Assembly: GCF_030552895.1 (NCBI RefSeq)
Contig: NZ_CP130649.1
Coordinates: forward strand, 1,240,001 to 1,304,000
Length of the DNA: 64,000 nt
Direction: 5' to 3'
Origin: Tatumella ptyseos
GTDB lineage: Bacteria > Pseudomonadota > Gammaproteobacteria > Enterobacterales > Enterobacteriaceae
Below are positions 1 to 9,600 of the stretch, piece after piece. The notes beneath the pieces are model-generated. The model saw only the letters and a program-made list of their open reading frames with translations, ran no database searches and was not told the origin of the DNA. Every line of letters starts with the position of its first letter. Positions within the stretch are counted from its first letter, which is position 1. A program made the position numbers and the translations under genes.

Positions 1-1263
1 GATGGCCAGACCGATATCATCAAGTTGAGTACCTATGGCGGTTCACAAACTGCCACGCTGTTTACCAATAACAATCATGGTGCCAGCTTCTCGGCCAGCA
101 ACCTCGCCAGTAAGTTGGTGAATGTGACCGGTATGGCAACCCTGGATTACGACTGGAATGGTACCCAAGACCTGCTGGTTTCTCAGCAAAACGGTCAGGT
201 GGTATTGATCCAGAACAATAATCAGATTGCTAAGGGTACGGCGATGCATTTACGTATCGTAGACAGTGAAGGGATCAATGTTTTTTATGGAAATACCGTT
301 AATCTGTACAACTCCGCTGGTAAGTTAGTGGCCTCACAAATAATCAATGCCCAGTCAGGCATTGGTGTGAACGACACTTCAGCTTTAGTAAGTTTCTATG
401 GCTTAAATCCTGATGATACTTATTCGGCTCAATTAGTAAAAATTACTAATGGAAAGTCGGACAATGTGACCTGGGATAACCTCGAAGCGGGTGATGGAAA
501 AGAGAGTTATGCACTGACGGCTGATGCGGCGACAGGCGGACACAGTGGCACCCTAACCGGGACAGGCTATAACGATACTTTTGTTGCAGAAGAAGGATCC
601 TATACCTATAACGGCGGCGGTGGCTGGACGACCAGTTCTGACCATGACAGTTGGAGCACAACGGGTGGAGTCGATGTGGTGGATTATCGCAATGCGACGG
701 CGGGCGTCAATGTCGACCTTAGCATCTCCTCGGCTCAGGATACCGGCTTCAATACCTCGCGTTTAGTCAATATTGAAGGGATCAACGGCTCGGATTTCAA
801 TGACGTTATCACGGGAAGTAAAGGGGATAACCAATTTGAAGGTCGTGGCGGGAACGACACCTTTAATATCGGCAATGGCGGTCACGATACGATGTTGTAT
901 AAGTTGATCAATAGCGCTGACGCAACAGGCGGAAATGGTAGCGACGTTGTCAATGGCTTTACTGTCGGCAGTTGGGAATCCACCGCGGATACCGATCGTA
1001 TCGACTTAAGGGAGCTATTGAGCGGCTCGGGCTATAAAGGCGATGGTTCAGCCAGTTATGTTGACGGCGTGGCAACGATTGATGCCAGTGCCGGTAACAT
1101 CACCGACTACCTCCATGTTGTGCAAAATGGCAGTAATACCGAAATCCAAATTGATAGAGATGGAACGGGCGGCCAGTTTGATGCGACAACCGTTGTCACG
1201 CTAAATGGTGTGCAAACCGACTTAGCGACCTTACTGGCTAATCATCAGCTGTTAGTGGTGTAG
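1..1263 (+). CDS. C-terminal part of a giant RTX-type adhesin (type I secreted), 5' end outside window
   Basis: The frame is open from base 1, so this is the 3' end of a larger gene and no start is visible. The first third resembles an FG-GAP/VCBS-type propeller repeat (DYDWNGTQDLL followed by a QNGQVVLIQNN segment). The middle carries glycine/aspartate RTX-like nonapeptide remnants (GTGYNDTF, GSDFNDVITG, GRGGNDTFNIGNGGHDT), which bind calcium in this family. The last 100 residues (DRIDLRELL, hydrophobic LATLLANHQLLVV end) match the type I secretion C-terminal target domain of large BapA/SiiE/LapA-like adhesins. The type I ABC exporter and fusion protein follow on the same strand, which supports secretion by that system. 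Attachment or biofilm function is inferred from the family. Confidence 0.85.
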   Translation, partial: DGQTDIIKLSTYGGSQTATLFTNNNHGASFSASNLASKLVNVTGMATLDYDWNGTQDLLVSQQNGQVVLIQNNNQIAKGTAMHLRIVDSEGINVFYGNTVNLYNSAGKLVASQIINAQSGIGVNDTSALVSFYGLNPDDTYSAQLVKITNGKSDNVTWDNLEAGDGKESYALTADAATGGHSGTLTGTGYNDTFVAEEGSYTYNGGGGWTTSSDHDSWSTTGGVDVVDYRNATAGVNVDLSISSAQDTGFNTSRLVNIEGINGSDFNDVITGSKGDNQFEGRGGNDTFNIGNGGHDTMLYKLINSADATGGNGSDVVNGFTVGSWESTADTDRIDLRELLSGSGYKGDGSASYVDGVATIDASAGNITDYLHVVQNGSNTEIQIDRDGTGGQFDATTVVTLNGVQTDLATLLANHQLLVV

Positions 1264-1314
1264 TGGCCTCTCCCCATGGGGAAACTCATGGGGACTCTTT
1301 TCCTTCCATACCGT

Positions 1315-1362
1315 CCAGGTCGGCGGGATGCTCCTTAATTTAGGATCATCCCGCCGACCTGG
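1315..1362 (+). other. Long perfect inverted repeat between adhesin and its exporter
   Basis: Bases 1315-1330 and 1347-1362 are a perfect 16-bp inverted repeat. After one mismatch the stem continues for four more pairs (1332-1335 with 1342-1345), leaving a six-base loop. No T-run follows, so it is not a canonical intrinsic terminator. Its place between a highly expressed secreted-protein gene and its exporter suggests an mRNA-stabilising or partial-attenuation hairpin that lowers exporter expression. That role is inferred. Confidence 0.6.
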
Positions 1363-1395
1363 ATAATTCTTGAGTTGTTTGAGTAGGTATTTGTT

Positions 1396-3573
1396 ATGAA
1401 AACCCATCCGCACTATGAGCCTTGGTTGCAGGCGATGTTGAGTGTTGCAAAATTTTATCGTCTGGATTTCTCTCAAGAACATGTCCGGATGACCATCAAT
1501 CACGAAAGCCAGTCTCCTGAACAATGGGTCTTGGAAGACATGGCGAAACAATTGGGTCTTAGCCTGCGTACCGTGGCGGCGGATCCGCGTCTTCTCGACC
1601 CCTATCGTCTGCCCTTGGTGGTGGAACTGACTGAACAACAAATTGCTGTCATTACCAAAATGGATGATAACGGTTCGCTAAGCGTTCAATTTAGCGGCGA
1701 ACAAGGCTTGGAGACCACGCTAACGCGGGAAGAACTCGTAGCACGCCTGCAACGCATCATGGTATTACGTCCGGCAGAATCGGTGCGTGATGCGCGCGTC
1801 GATGACTATATTAAACCTTATGAAAAAAATTGGTTCTGGCAGCTCGCCCTGAAAGATTGGCGTCGCTACAGCGATATTATGATCGTTGCGTTGGTCGCCA
1901 ATGTCTTAGCGCTATCAGGCATGATTTTTTCAATGCAAATCTATGACCGCGTCGTCCCCGCACAATCTGTGCCAACACTTTGGGTACTCTTTAGTGGGGT
2001 AATGATTGCGATTTTATTCGAGTTTGCGATGCGTATGCTGCGTGTCCATATTTCGGATGTGATCGGTAAGCGCGCCGATTTACGGATTTCCGAACGCGTC
2101 TTTGCCCATGCGCTACGTATTAAGAATGGCATGCGTTCACGCTCAACAGGATCTTTTATCTCACAAATCAGGGAGCTTGAGTCGGTTCGTGAATTGATCA
2201 CTTCGACAACTATCTCTGCCTTTTCCGATTTGCCTTTCTTTTTATTTTTTGTGGCGATTTTATGGATGATCGGTGGGCCACTAGTCTTTGTCGTGTTATT
2301 AGCCGTACCACTGTTAGTGATACCGGGGTTATTGATTCAGATCCCGCTGGCGAAATTATCGGCAGAAGGGATGCGTGAGTCGGCAATTCGTAACGCGACG
2401 TTAGTCGAAGCGGTGCAGGGTATTGAAGACATCAAACTGATGCGTGCGGAGCAGCGTTTTCAGAATCAGTGGAACAATACTAACGACGTCGCTGCGACAG
2501 TTGGCATGAAACAGCGTTGGTTGACCGGCTTATTGATGACCTGGACGCAAGAGGTCCAATCGATCGTCTATGCCGTAGTACTGTTGGTGGGTTGCTACTT
2601 AGTCATGAGTGGGGATATGACTACCGGTGCACTGGTCGGAACCTCCATTCTTGCCTCACGGACTATTGCACCGCTCTCACAAATTTCTGGCGTACTGTCA
2701 CGTTGGCAATCGGCGAAAGTCGCCCGTAAAGGCCTCGACGATTTGATGCAACGACCGATCGATGATCCCCTAGCCAGTAAACGCGTTCACAAATCGCATA
2801 TGCAAGGTCATTATCAGCTGAAGAACGTCAGTTTCTACTATGACGAAGAAGAGAAAACAGAAGTAATAAGCCTTGCGCAACTTAGCATCAAACCCGGCGA
2901 GAAAATCGCCTTATTAGGGCGCAATGGCTCTGGGAAGAGTACCTTACTGCAACTACTCGCCGCCATGCAGGAACCCCAAGCGGGCACTATTTTGCTAGAC
3001 GATATCGCGCTAGCACATCTCGATCCCGCCGATTTACGGCGTGATATGCAATTATTGACCCAACACGCACGGCTATTTTTCGGTTCGATCCGCGACAACA
3101 TTACGCTGGGGAATCCGTTGGCCAGCGATGAAGAGATCCACCATGCACTGACCTTAAGTGGAGCACTCGATTTTGTGCGTAACCAAAAGCTGGGCTTGAA
3201 TGCGATGATCAATGAAGGGGGTTTTGGTATGTCGGGCGGACAGCGACAGGCATTATTACTGTCGCGTGCCATATTAACCTCGCCATCCATTTTATTATTG
3301 GACGAACCGACTGCTTCTTTAGACGAGATGAGCGAACAACATTTTATTCATGCGTTACGCCAGTGGCTGAATCCTAGCAAAACACTGGTAATTGCCACCC
3401 ATCGCCTAGCGGCCCTTGAACTGGTCGATCGGATTATCATTCTTGATAACGGCAAAATTATCAAAGATGGCCCGCGTGACGCGATTTTGCAGCAGAGTGG
3501 ACTGTCACGCCCAGGGGCAACGCGTCGAGTGACCTTACGTAATACGCCGGCTACTGAGGAGACCAACGCATGA
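1396..3573 (+). CDS. Type I secretion ABC exporter with inactive peptidase-like N domain (LapB/HlyB type)
   Basis: This 725-residue inner-membrane exporter should power secretion of the adjacent RTX adhesin. Residues 1-125 have the fold position of a C39 peptidase domain, but the usual catalytic cysteine segment is absent (the region reads LQAMLSVAKFY). It is therefore a C39-like docking domain, not a protease. Hydrophobic membrane segments lie at about 150-430. The nucleotide-binding domain holds Walker A GRNGSGKST at 508-516, signature MSGGQRQ, Walker B ILLLDEP and the switch histidine in VIATHR. The ATG at 1396 follows an AGG-type ribosome site. The gene overlaps the fusion-protein gene by 4 nt (ATGA). 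No TolC-like outer membrane partner lies nearby. Confidence 0.93.
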   Translation: MKTHPHYEPWLQAMLSVAKFYRLDFSQEHVRMTINHESQSPEQWVLEDMAKQLGLSLRTVAADPRLLDPYRLPLVVELTEQQIAVITKMDDNGSLSVQFSGEQGLETTLTREELVARLQRIMVLRPAESVRDARVDDYIKPYEKNWFWQLALKDWRRYSDIMIVALVANVLALSGMIFSMQIYDRVVPAQSVPTLWVLFSGVMIAILFEFAMRMLRVHISDVIGKRADLRISERVFAHALRIKNGMRSRSTGSFISQIRELESVRELITSTTISAFSDLPFFLFFVAILWMIGGPLVFVVLLAVPLLVIPGLLIQIPLAKLSAEGMRESAIRNATLVEAVQGIEDIKLMRAEQRFQNQWNNTNDVAATVGMKQRWLTGLLMTWTQEVQSIVYAVVLLVGCYLVMSGDMTTGALVGTSILASRTIAPLSQISGVLSRWQSAKVARKGLDDLMQRPIDDPLASKRVHKSHMQGHYQLKNVSFYYDEEEKTEVISLAQLSIKPGEKIALLGRNGSGKSTLLQLLAAMQEPQAGTILLDDIALAHLDPADLRRDMQLLTQHARLFFGSIRDNITLGNPLASDEEIHHALTLSGALDFVRNQKLGLNAMINEGGFGMSGGQRQALLLSRAILTSPSILLLDEPTASLDEMSEQHFIHALRQWLNPSKTLVIATHRLAALELVDRIIILDNGKIIKDGPRDAILQQSGLSRPGATRRVTLRNTPATEETNA

Positions 3574-4745
3574 GTGAAATCAATCAATTCAATAGTCGCT
3601 TACGGGAACCGAAATTACCGCGTTCAACGCTGGTTGCCTGGAGCCTGTTTGCCTTACTCTGCGTGTTTATTACGTGGGCGAGTTTTTTCCACTTGGATGA
3701 AGTGACGACCGGCAATGGTAAAGTCGTGCCTTCCTCACATGAACAAGTGATTCAATCGTTGGAAGGGGGCATCGTCCACAAATTATTTGTGAAAGAGGGC
3801 GATATTGTTGAACAAGGTCAACCCCTTGCCCAGTTAGACCGGACTAAAACGCAGTACAGTGTGATGGAGAGCGAGTCGAGGTTAAATGCTGCACTGGCGA
3901 CGGCGGCACGGCTGAACGCTGAAGCGAATGGTACCCCGTTAACCTTTCCCGCAGAGATCAGGAATGACAGTGGGTTGATTAAACAAGAAACCGCGCTGTA
4001 TGACTCACGACGCGCCAGTTTAACAAAAGGACTCGCGGGATTACGCGAAGGGGTGGTGTTAGTGCAACGTGAACTGACCATGACGCAGCCGTTAGTGAAA
4101 TTGGGCGCGGCCAGTAATGTCGAAGTCTTACGCTTACAACGGCAGAAAAATGATCTGGAAAGCAAAATCACTGAGATGCAAAACCAGTATTACGTAAAAG
4201 CCCGCGAAGAGTTAGCGAAAGCGAACGAAGAGATTGAAGCGCAACGCTCAGTTACCCGTGGCCGGGAAGACTCATTGACTCGCTTGACCTTTAATGCCCC
4301 ATTGCGTGGCATTGTTAAAGATATTGATGTGACCACGGTGGGCGGCGTTATTCCTCCTAATGGAAAGTTAATGACCTTGGTACCGCTTGATGACCAAATG
4401 GTGATCGAAGCGAAAATCTCCCCACGGGATGTGGCGTTCATTCATCCCGGTCAGAAGGCAATGGTAAAAATTACCGCTTATGATTACTCCATTTTTGGTG
4501 GGTTACCAGGAGAGGTCACCATGATCTCGCCGGATACCATTCAAGATGAGGTGAAACGCGATATTTTTTACTATCGTGTCTATATTCGCACCAATAGTAA
4601 TCATTTGGAAAACCGCGATCATAAGCAGTTCCCCATTTTTCCCGGCATGATTGCGACGGTTGATATTAAAACCGGTCATAAAACGGTATTACAATATCTG
4701 ATTAAGCCGTTGAATAAGGCGAAAGAAGCGTTACGCGAACGCTAA
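3570..4745 (+). CDS. HlyD/LapC family membrane fusion protein of the type I system
   Basis: This 391-residue periplasmic adaptor links the ABC exporter to an outer membrane channel. One N-terminal membrane helix (about residues 20-40, VAWSLFALLCVFITWASFF) is followed by the biotinyl-lipoyl-like half motif GNGKVVPSSHEQVIQSLEGG, typical of the HlyD group. A long alpha-helical hairpin follows (about 95-230), then the second lipoyl half (APLRGIVKDIDV) and a C-terminal beta domain. The start overlaps the exporter stop in an ATGA, so translation is coupled. The final partner (TolC/LapE) must be encoded elsewhere. Confidence 0.92.
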   Translation: MSEINQFNSRLREPKLPRSTLVAWSLFALLCVFITWASFFHLDEVTTGNGKVVPSSHEQVIQSLEGGIVHKLFVKEGDIVEQGQPLAQLDRTKTQYSVMESESRLNAALATAARLNAEANGTPLTFPAEIRNDSGLIKQETALYDSRRASLTKGLAGLREGVVLVQRELTMTQPLVKLGAASNVEVLRLQRQKNDLESKITEMQNQYYVKAREELAKANEEIEAQRSVTRGREDSLTRLTFNAPLRGIVKDIDVTTVGGVIPPNGKLMTLVPLDDQMVIEAKISPRDVAFIHPGQKAMVKITAYDYSIFGGLPGEVTMISPDTIQDEVKRDIFYYRVYIRTNSNHLENRDHKQFPIFPGMIATVDIKTGHKTVLQYLIKPLNKAKEALRER

Positions 4746-4754
4746 ACCCACCTA

Positions 4755-4780
4755 GGTCAGGCAAAAGGATTTACCTGACC
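4755..4780 (+). terminator. Possible terminator hairpin after the type I operon
   Basis: Bases 4755-4761 and 4774-4780 are a perfect 7-bp inverted repeat that extends by three A:T pairs after one mismatch, with a short loop. It lies 10 bp after the fusion-protein stop. No T-run follows, so termination, if any, would be weak or assisted by Rho. Confidence 0.4.
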
Positions 4781-4811
4781 ACCTTAAAGCTTATTCCTGT
4801 TATCGATAGTC

Positions 4812-4825
4812 TTGATTTAGATCAA
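4812..4825 (+). promoter_or_regulatory. Perfect FNR-type site upstream of cdiB
   Basis: TTGATTTAGATCAA matches the FNR consensus TTGATnnnnATCAA at all ten fixed positions. It lies 110 bp before the cdiB start. A TTGACA hexamer at 4881-4886 could be a -35 box, but its -10 partner (around 4904-4911) is weak. If transcription starts near 4915, the FNR site would be centred near -95, a position at which FNR can activate or repress. Regulation of the CDI operon by oxygen is inferred. Confidence 0.5.
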
Positions 4826-4934
4826 ATTAAACTTATTTTAGCCAGTAAGATGTTGCTGATTTCGATTATTTTGTTATGTTTTGACATAAAGTTACATTAT
4901 TTTTTTACGAATTCTTAATATTTCAGAGTCAAGT

Positions 4935-6644
4935 ATGCCGTCAAGGATGAAGACCCTTTCTTATACTATCCAAGTGATAATGGTCGGTTTGACAGTTTTC
5001 ACTGCATTAGCCCACGCCGCCCCCTTTATCGACCAGCAACAACAGCATATCCAGACGCAGCAATCAGCTAAAGAGGCCCAACTTACGCCTGCGACGCCCG
5101 ATATCTCACTCGATAAATCGTTACCGAAAAATATCGAAGGTCCTTTTGTTCAGGAAAGCCCGTGCTTCCCAATAAAAACAGTGCATTTGACTGGAACCGA
5201 TCCCTTACCTTGGTGGTTTCGGGCGCAGGCGATCGCCGATCAGGGGGTGGGGCACTGTCTTGGTGTGCATGGGATCAATCAGTTAATGGGACGAATACAA
5301 AACCGGTTGATTACCCACGGATGGGTAACCTCTCGCGTGCTGGTTCCCGCTCAAGACCTCAGTCAGGGAGAATTAACGCTGTCGGTCGTCGCAGGAAAGT
5401 TGGGGCAAGTGCGTTATGCGGCAGGCTCTGATCAGCGTGCGACCTTGGCAACGTCAGTCCCCGGCTCCTCTGGAAAATTATTGGACCTGCGTGATATCGA
5501 ACAAGGACTTGAAAATCAACAACGCCTGCCCACCGTTGAGGATACGATGGAAATTGTCCCGGGTGAAAAAGAGGGTGAGAGTGACGTCGTCATCACTCGT
5601 CGACAGGCGAAAATATGGCGGGTCAATCTTTGGGCCGACGACTCGGGAACCAAGAGTACAGGTCGTACGCAAGTCGGTGGGATGTTAGCTTTAGATAATC
5701 CCTTTTCACTCAGTGATTTACTCTATGTTTCCGCCAGCCATGACATTGGATTTAAAGGACATAAACAGAGTAAAAATATCAATGGCCATTATTCTGTTCC
5801 TCTCGGCTACTGGTTGCTTGAAGTAACAGGTGGCGAATATGACTACGTTCAGAATGTGGCGGGATATAACGGTGATATCCGCTACTCTGGAAAAAGTAAA
5901 AATCTTAATGTTGGGGTGAGTCGCGTCATTCAGCGTAACGCCAGCGGTAAAACCACACTGCGCAGTAGCTTGCTGATCCGTGAATTACAAAACTATATCG
6001 ATCGTAGTGAAATCGAGGTGCAGCGCCGACGAACCAGTGCGTGGCAGTTAGGTCTTGACCATCGGCATTATTTTGGTCCCGTTACGCTTAATGGCAGTGT
6101 AAATTACCAACATGGTACCCGTTGGTTCGGAGCGTTACCCGCCTATGAAGAGCAATACGAAGCGGGTTATCGCGCGACGGCGAAAAGTAAAATATTGACT
6201 TGGAACCTTGGATTGGACTGGCCTTTTCAGCTGGCTGACCAGAACTTCCGTTATCAACTCACCTATCTTCGCCAACAGAGTTCAACGCCATTGACCTCTC
6301 CCGATCAGTTAGCGATTGGAAACCGTTGGACAGTTCGAGGCTTTAACGGCGAACGCACGCTCAGCGCCAGCCACGGCTGGTATGTACAAAATACGGTTGC
6401 TTGGCAGACGCCGCTGCCGAGTCAAGAACTCTATCTTGGCGCGGACTATGGCGAAGTCGGGGGGCGTAGTGACGGCTCTACGCTGATTGGCCGACATTTA
6501 GCGGGCAGTGTAGTCGGGGTAAGAGGAGCCTTGTCGAGCATGGGATTGGGATATGACCTCTTTGCAGGGACGCCATTAGCTAAACCCAAGGGGTTTAAGA
6601 CTGACAAGGTGACCTTTGGATTTAGCGTAAATTGGCAGTATTAA
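4935..6644 (+). CDS. cdiB: CdiB two-partner secretion outer membrane transporter
   Basis: This 569-residue Omp85-type TpsB protein exports CdiA through the outer membrane. A signal peptide covers residues 1 to about 28 (AHA cleavage region). A polar linker helix comes next, then POTRA domains (about 77-205, beginning FPIKTVHLTGTD), and a 16-strand beta-barrel with an aromatic C-terminal end (FGFSVNWQY). Family members ShlB, FhaC and CdiB share this layout. The ATG at 4935 is chosen because it keeps the basic N end of the signal peptide; the ribosome site (CAGAG) is weak, and an ATG at 4950 is the alternative. cdiA follows 14 bp later, so the two form one operon. Confidence 0.95.
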   Translation: MPSRMKTLSYTIQVIMVGLTVFTALAHAAPFIDQQQQHIQTQQSAKEAQLTPATPDISLDKSLPKNIEGPFVQESPCFPIKTVHLTGTDPLPWWFRAQAIADQGVGHCLGVHGINQLMGRIQNRLITHGWVTSRVLVPAQDLSQGELTLSVVAGKLGQVRYAAGSDQRATLATSVPGSSGKLLDLRDIEQGLENQQRLPTVEDTMEIVPGEKEGESDVVITRRQAKIWRVNLWADDSGTKSTGRTQVGGMLALDNPFSLSDLLYVSASHDIGFKGHKQSKNINGHYSVPLGYWLLEVTGGEYDYVQNVAGYNGDIRYSGKSKNLNVGVSRVIQRNASGKTTLRSSLLIRELQNYIDRSEIEVQRRRTSAWQLGLDHRHYFGPVTLNGSVNYQHGTRWFGALPAYEEQYEAGYRATAKSKILTWNLGLDWPFQLADQNFRYQLTYLRQQSSTPLTSPDQLAIGNRWTVRGFNGERTLSASHGWYVQNTVAWQTPLPSQELYLGADYGEVGGRSDGSTLIGRHLAGSVVGVRGALSSMGLGYDLFAGTPLAKPKGFKTDKVTFGFSVNWQY

Positions 6645-6658
6645 TACAGGGATGAAAA

Positions 6659-9600
6659 ATGAATAAGCACTGTTACCGGATTATTTTTAACCGTTGTCTA
6701 CAACGACTGGTGGTCGTGTCGGAGTTGGCACGACGTGCAGGGGGGCCGTCGACGTGCAGTCAACCTGTACAACCTTCGATGCTCGCGACACTCCGACCGC
6801 TACCCTTTGCGCTGATGATCGCGGGGAGCGCCATCAGCCCTTTAGCCAACGCCGCCGGCATTGTTGCTGATCCGAATGCCCCCCGGGGGCAGCAACCCAC
6901 GGTACAACGAACCGGTAACGGCTTACCTCAAGTGGATATCCGCGCCCCAAACAGCAAAGGGCTGTCTCATAACACTTATCGTCAATTTGACGTTGATGAA
7001 CGTGGCGCGATTTTAAACAATAGTCAACATGCGACACCGACTCAGTTAGCGGGTCAAATTGCCGGTAACCCTTGGCTGGCGAAAGGCTCTGCCAAAGTGA
7101 TCCTTAATGAAGTCAACAGCGCGAACCCTAGCCAGTTGCGTGGGTTTATCGAGGTGGCGGGACGTAAAGCCGATGTCATCATTGCTAACCCGGCAGGGAT
7201 CAGTTGCAGCGGTTGCGGTGTGATCAACGCAGGGCGTAATACGTTAGCGGCTGGGCGGGTTCGATTAGAAAATGGCCAAATCGCGGGTTATGACGTTGAT
7301 CGTGGGCGCATTACCATCAGCGGTACAGGGATGAACGGCACAGGTCAAGATTATACTCGGCTGATTGCGCGTGCGGTCGAGGTCAATGGTCGCGTGCAAG
7401 CGGGTGATCTTAAAGTCACTACCGGGCATAACCAAACCGATGCCGACGGCAACGTCGTAAAGGTTAAAAACGATGATCCCGCTGGACGCCCCACCTTTGC
7501 CATCGATACAGCCGCCTTAGCGGGAATGTATGCCAACCGTATTACGTTGGTGGGGACTGAGCAAGGGGTCGGGGTGCGTAACCGTGGCGAGATCGGCGCG
7601 GCACAAGGCCACTTCACGTTGGATGCCAGCGGTAAATTAACCAATACAGGGGTTGTGCAAGCTCAGCAAAACGTTGCTCTACACACGGCAGGGATGGATA
7701 ACACCGGGCAAATCGCTGCAGCAGGCAACATTACCGCGGCCAGTCAGGGGGACATTAACAATGCTGGGCAAATTCGCGCGCAAGGTGATCTGCAACTCTC
7801 AGCAAGCGGGCAATTAGTCAGTCAGTCCAGTTCGACCTTAGTGGCCGGGCATAATGCGACACTGCAAGCCGACACCATCACTAACCAGCATGGCAGCGCC
7901 TTAGGGGCGGGTATTGATGCACAAGGTCAAGCGACGGCCGCGGGCCAGCTTAGCCTTGCCGCGACCCAACAATTGCAGAGCCACGGCACCCACCTCAGCC
8001 ATGATCACATTAGCCTAACGGGTAAAGAGGTTGATCTAAGCGATAGTCAGACCCAAGCGAATCAGGTGAAGGTGACGGCTCAGGAAGGCGATTTACACCT
8101 TGACCGCGCGCAGCTTGCTGCCCAGCAGGTGACTCTGAGCACCCCAGGAAAGCTAACCAATCGGCAGGGTAGACTGATTGCTCAGGCAGTCGATCTGACC
8201 GCCACCAAAGGACTGGATAATCATGGGGGCGCCATTATTTCACAAGGCCCGCAGGCATTGAGGCTCGATAGCGAACAGATCGACAACACGCAAGGCACTC
8301 TTGCCAGCGCCAGCGACCTTAGCCTAACCAGTCAAGATCTCAATAACCGAGGGGGCTTGGTACAAGCCACGGACGGACTGTCGATTACGACTCAGGGCGG
8401 AACCCTCACTAACGCCGACACCCAAGCCGATAGCTTGGGCTTGAGAGCGGGTGGAACGCTTGCGATACAGGCGCAAACCCTCGATAACCGTAGCGGATTG
8501 ATGGCGGGCAAAACGATTACCGCCACAGGCGAGCAGTGGGATAATCGTCTAGGCGAGGTGATTAGCGACCACGCGTTAACCCTTAACGCCTCGCAACTCG
8601 CTAATCAGCAGGGTTTACTCAGTGCACAAAACGGGTCGCTTAAGGTACACACAACCGGGGAGCTGAACAATCAATACGGCACGTTGCAGAGTCAAGCTGC
8701 GCTGACGCTGACGGCAGATTCACTGAATAATGATCAAGGAAAGATTGTGGCCGCGCAATCTGGCGTCACGGTTCACACTCAGGGAGCACTGATCAACCAT
8801 GCTGGGAGTATTTCGGCCCGTGACCAGGTTAGCCTAGACAGTGCCGCGCTGACTAACCAGCAGGGAAAAATCACCGCTGTTGAGGGACCGCTGACCCTCA
8901 GCACCGCCGGTGTCGTCGATAACCGTCAGGGGGTGCTGCAAACGGGCGGCGCGTTCGCCGTTACGGCAGGGCAACTGAATAACCAAACGGGGACGTTACA
9001 CTCGACGCAAGGCCAAGGGGCGTTACATCTTAGCGAGAGCTTGGATAACCAACAAGGTCTGATCAGTGCCGCCAAAGACTTACAAATTGAGAGTGGTCAG
9101 CTGAATAACCAAAAGGGGGTGCTGATCGCCAAAACGCTCGACCTGCAGACAACAGCCTTAACCAATCAGGCGGGGCTGATCCAAGGCAGTGACCGCCTCG
9201 CCATTACTACGCAGGGTCAAACGCTTAACAATCGCGAGACGGATAGCGCGAGTCTTGGCCTACGCTCCGCGGGGGAGCTTATCCTCAACAGTGGTGAGCT
9301 AGACAATGCGAAAGGCGTGATTGCGGGGCGTGACCTTGCAATTACGGCACAGGGTCTTGATAACCAGCTAGGCAGCCTGCTTGCCAGCGAGACAAACCAG
9401 TTAACGCTACAAAGCTTACAGAATGGTCAAGGGTCAATACAGTCGGGGGGGAATACCTCGGTGGATCTGGGGCAAGGTGAATTTGCCAATCAGCAAGGCC
9501 AACTGCTTGCTGGCGGTAGCCTTACCCTGCAAGCGGGGGTGCTCAATAATCAATCCGGGCAACTGCAAGGTGGACAAGGTCTGTCACTGAGTGGCACACA

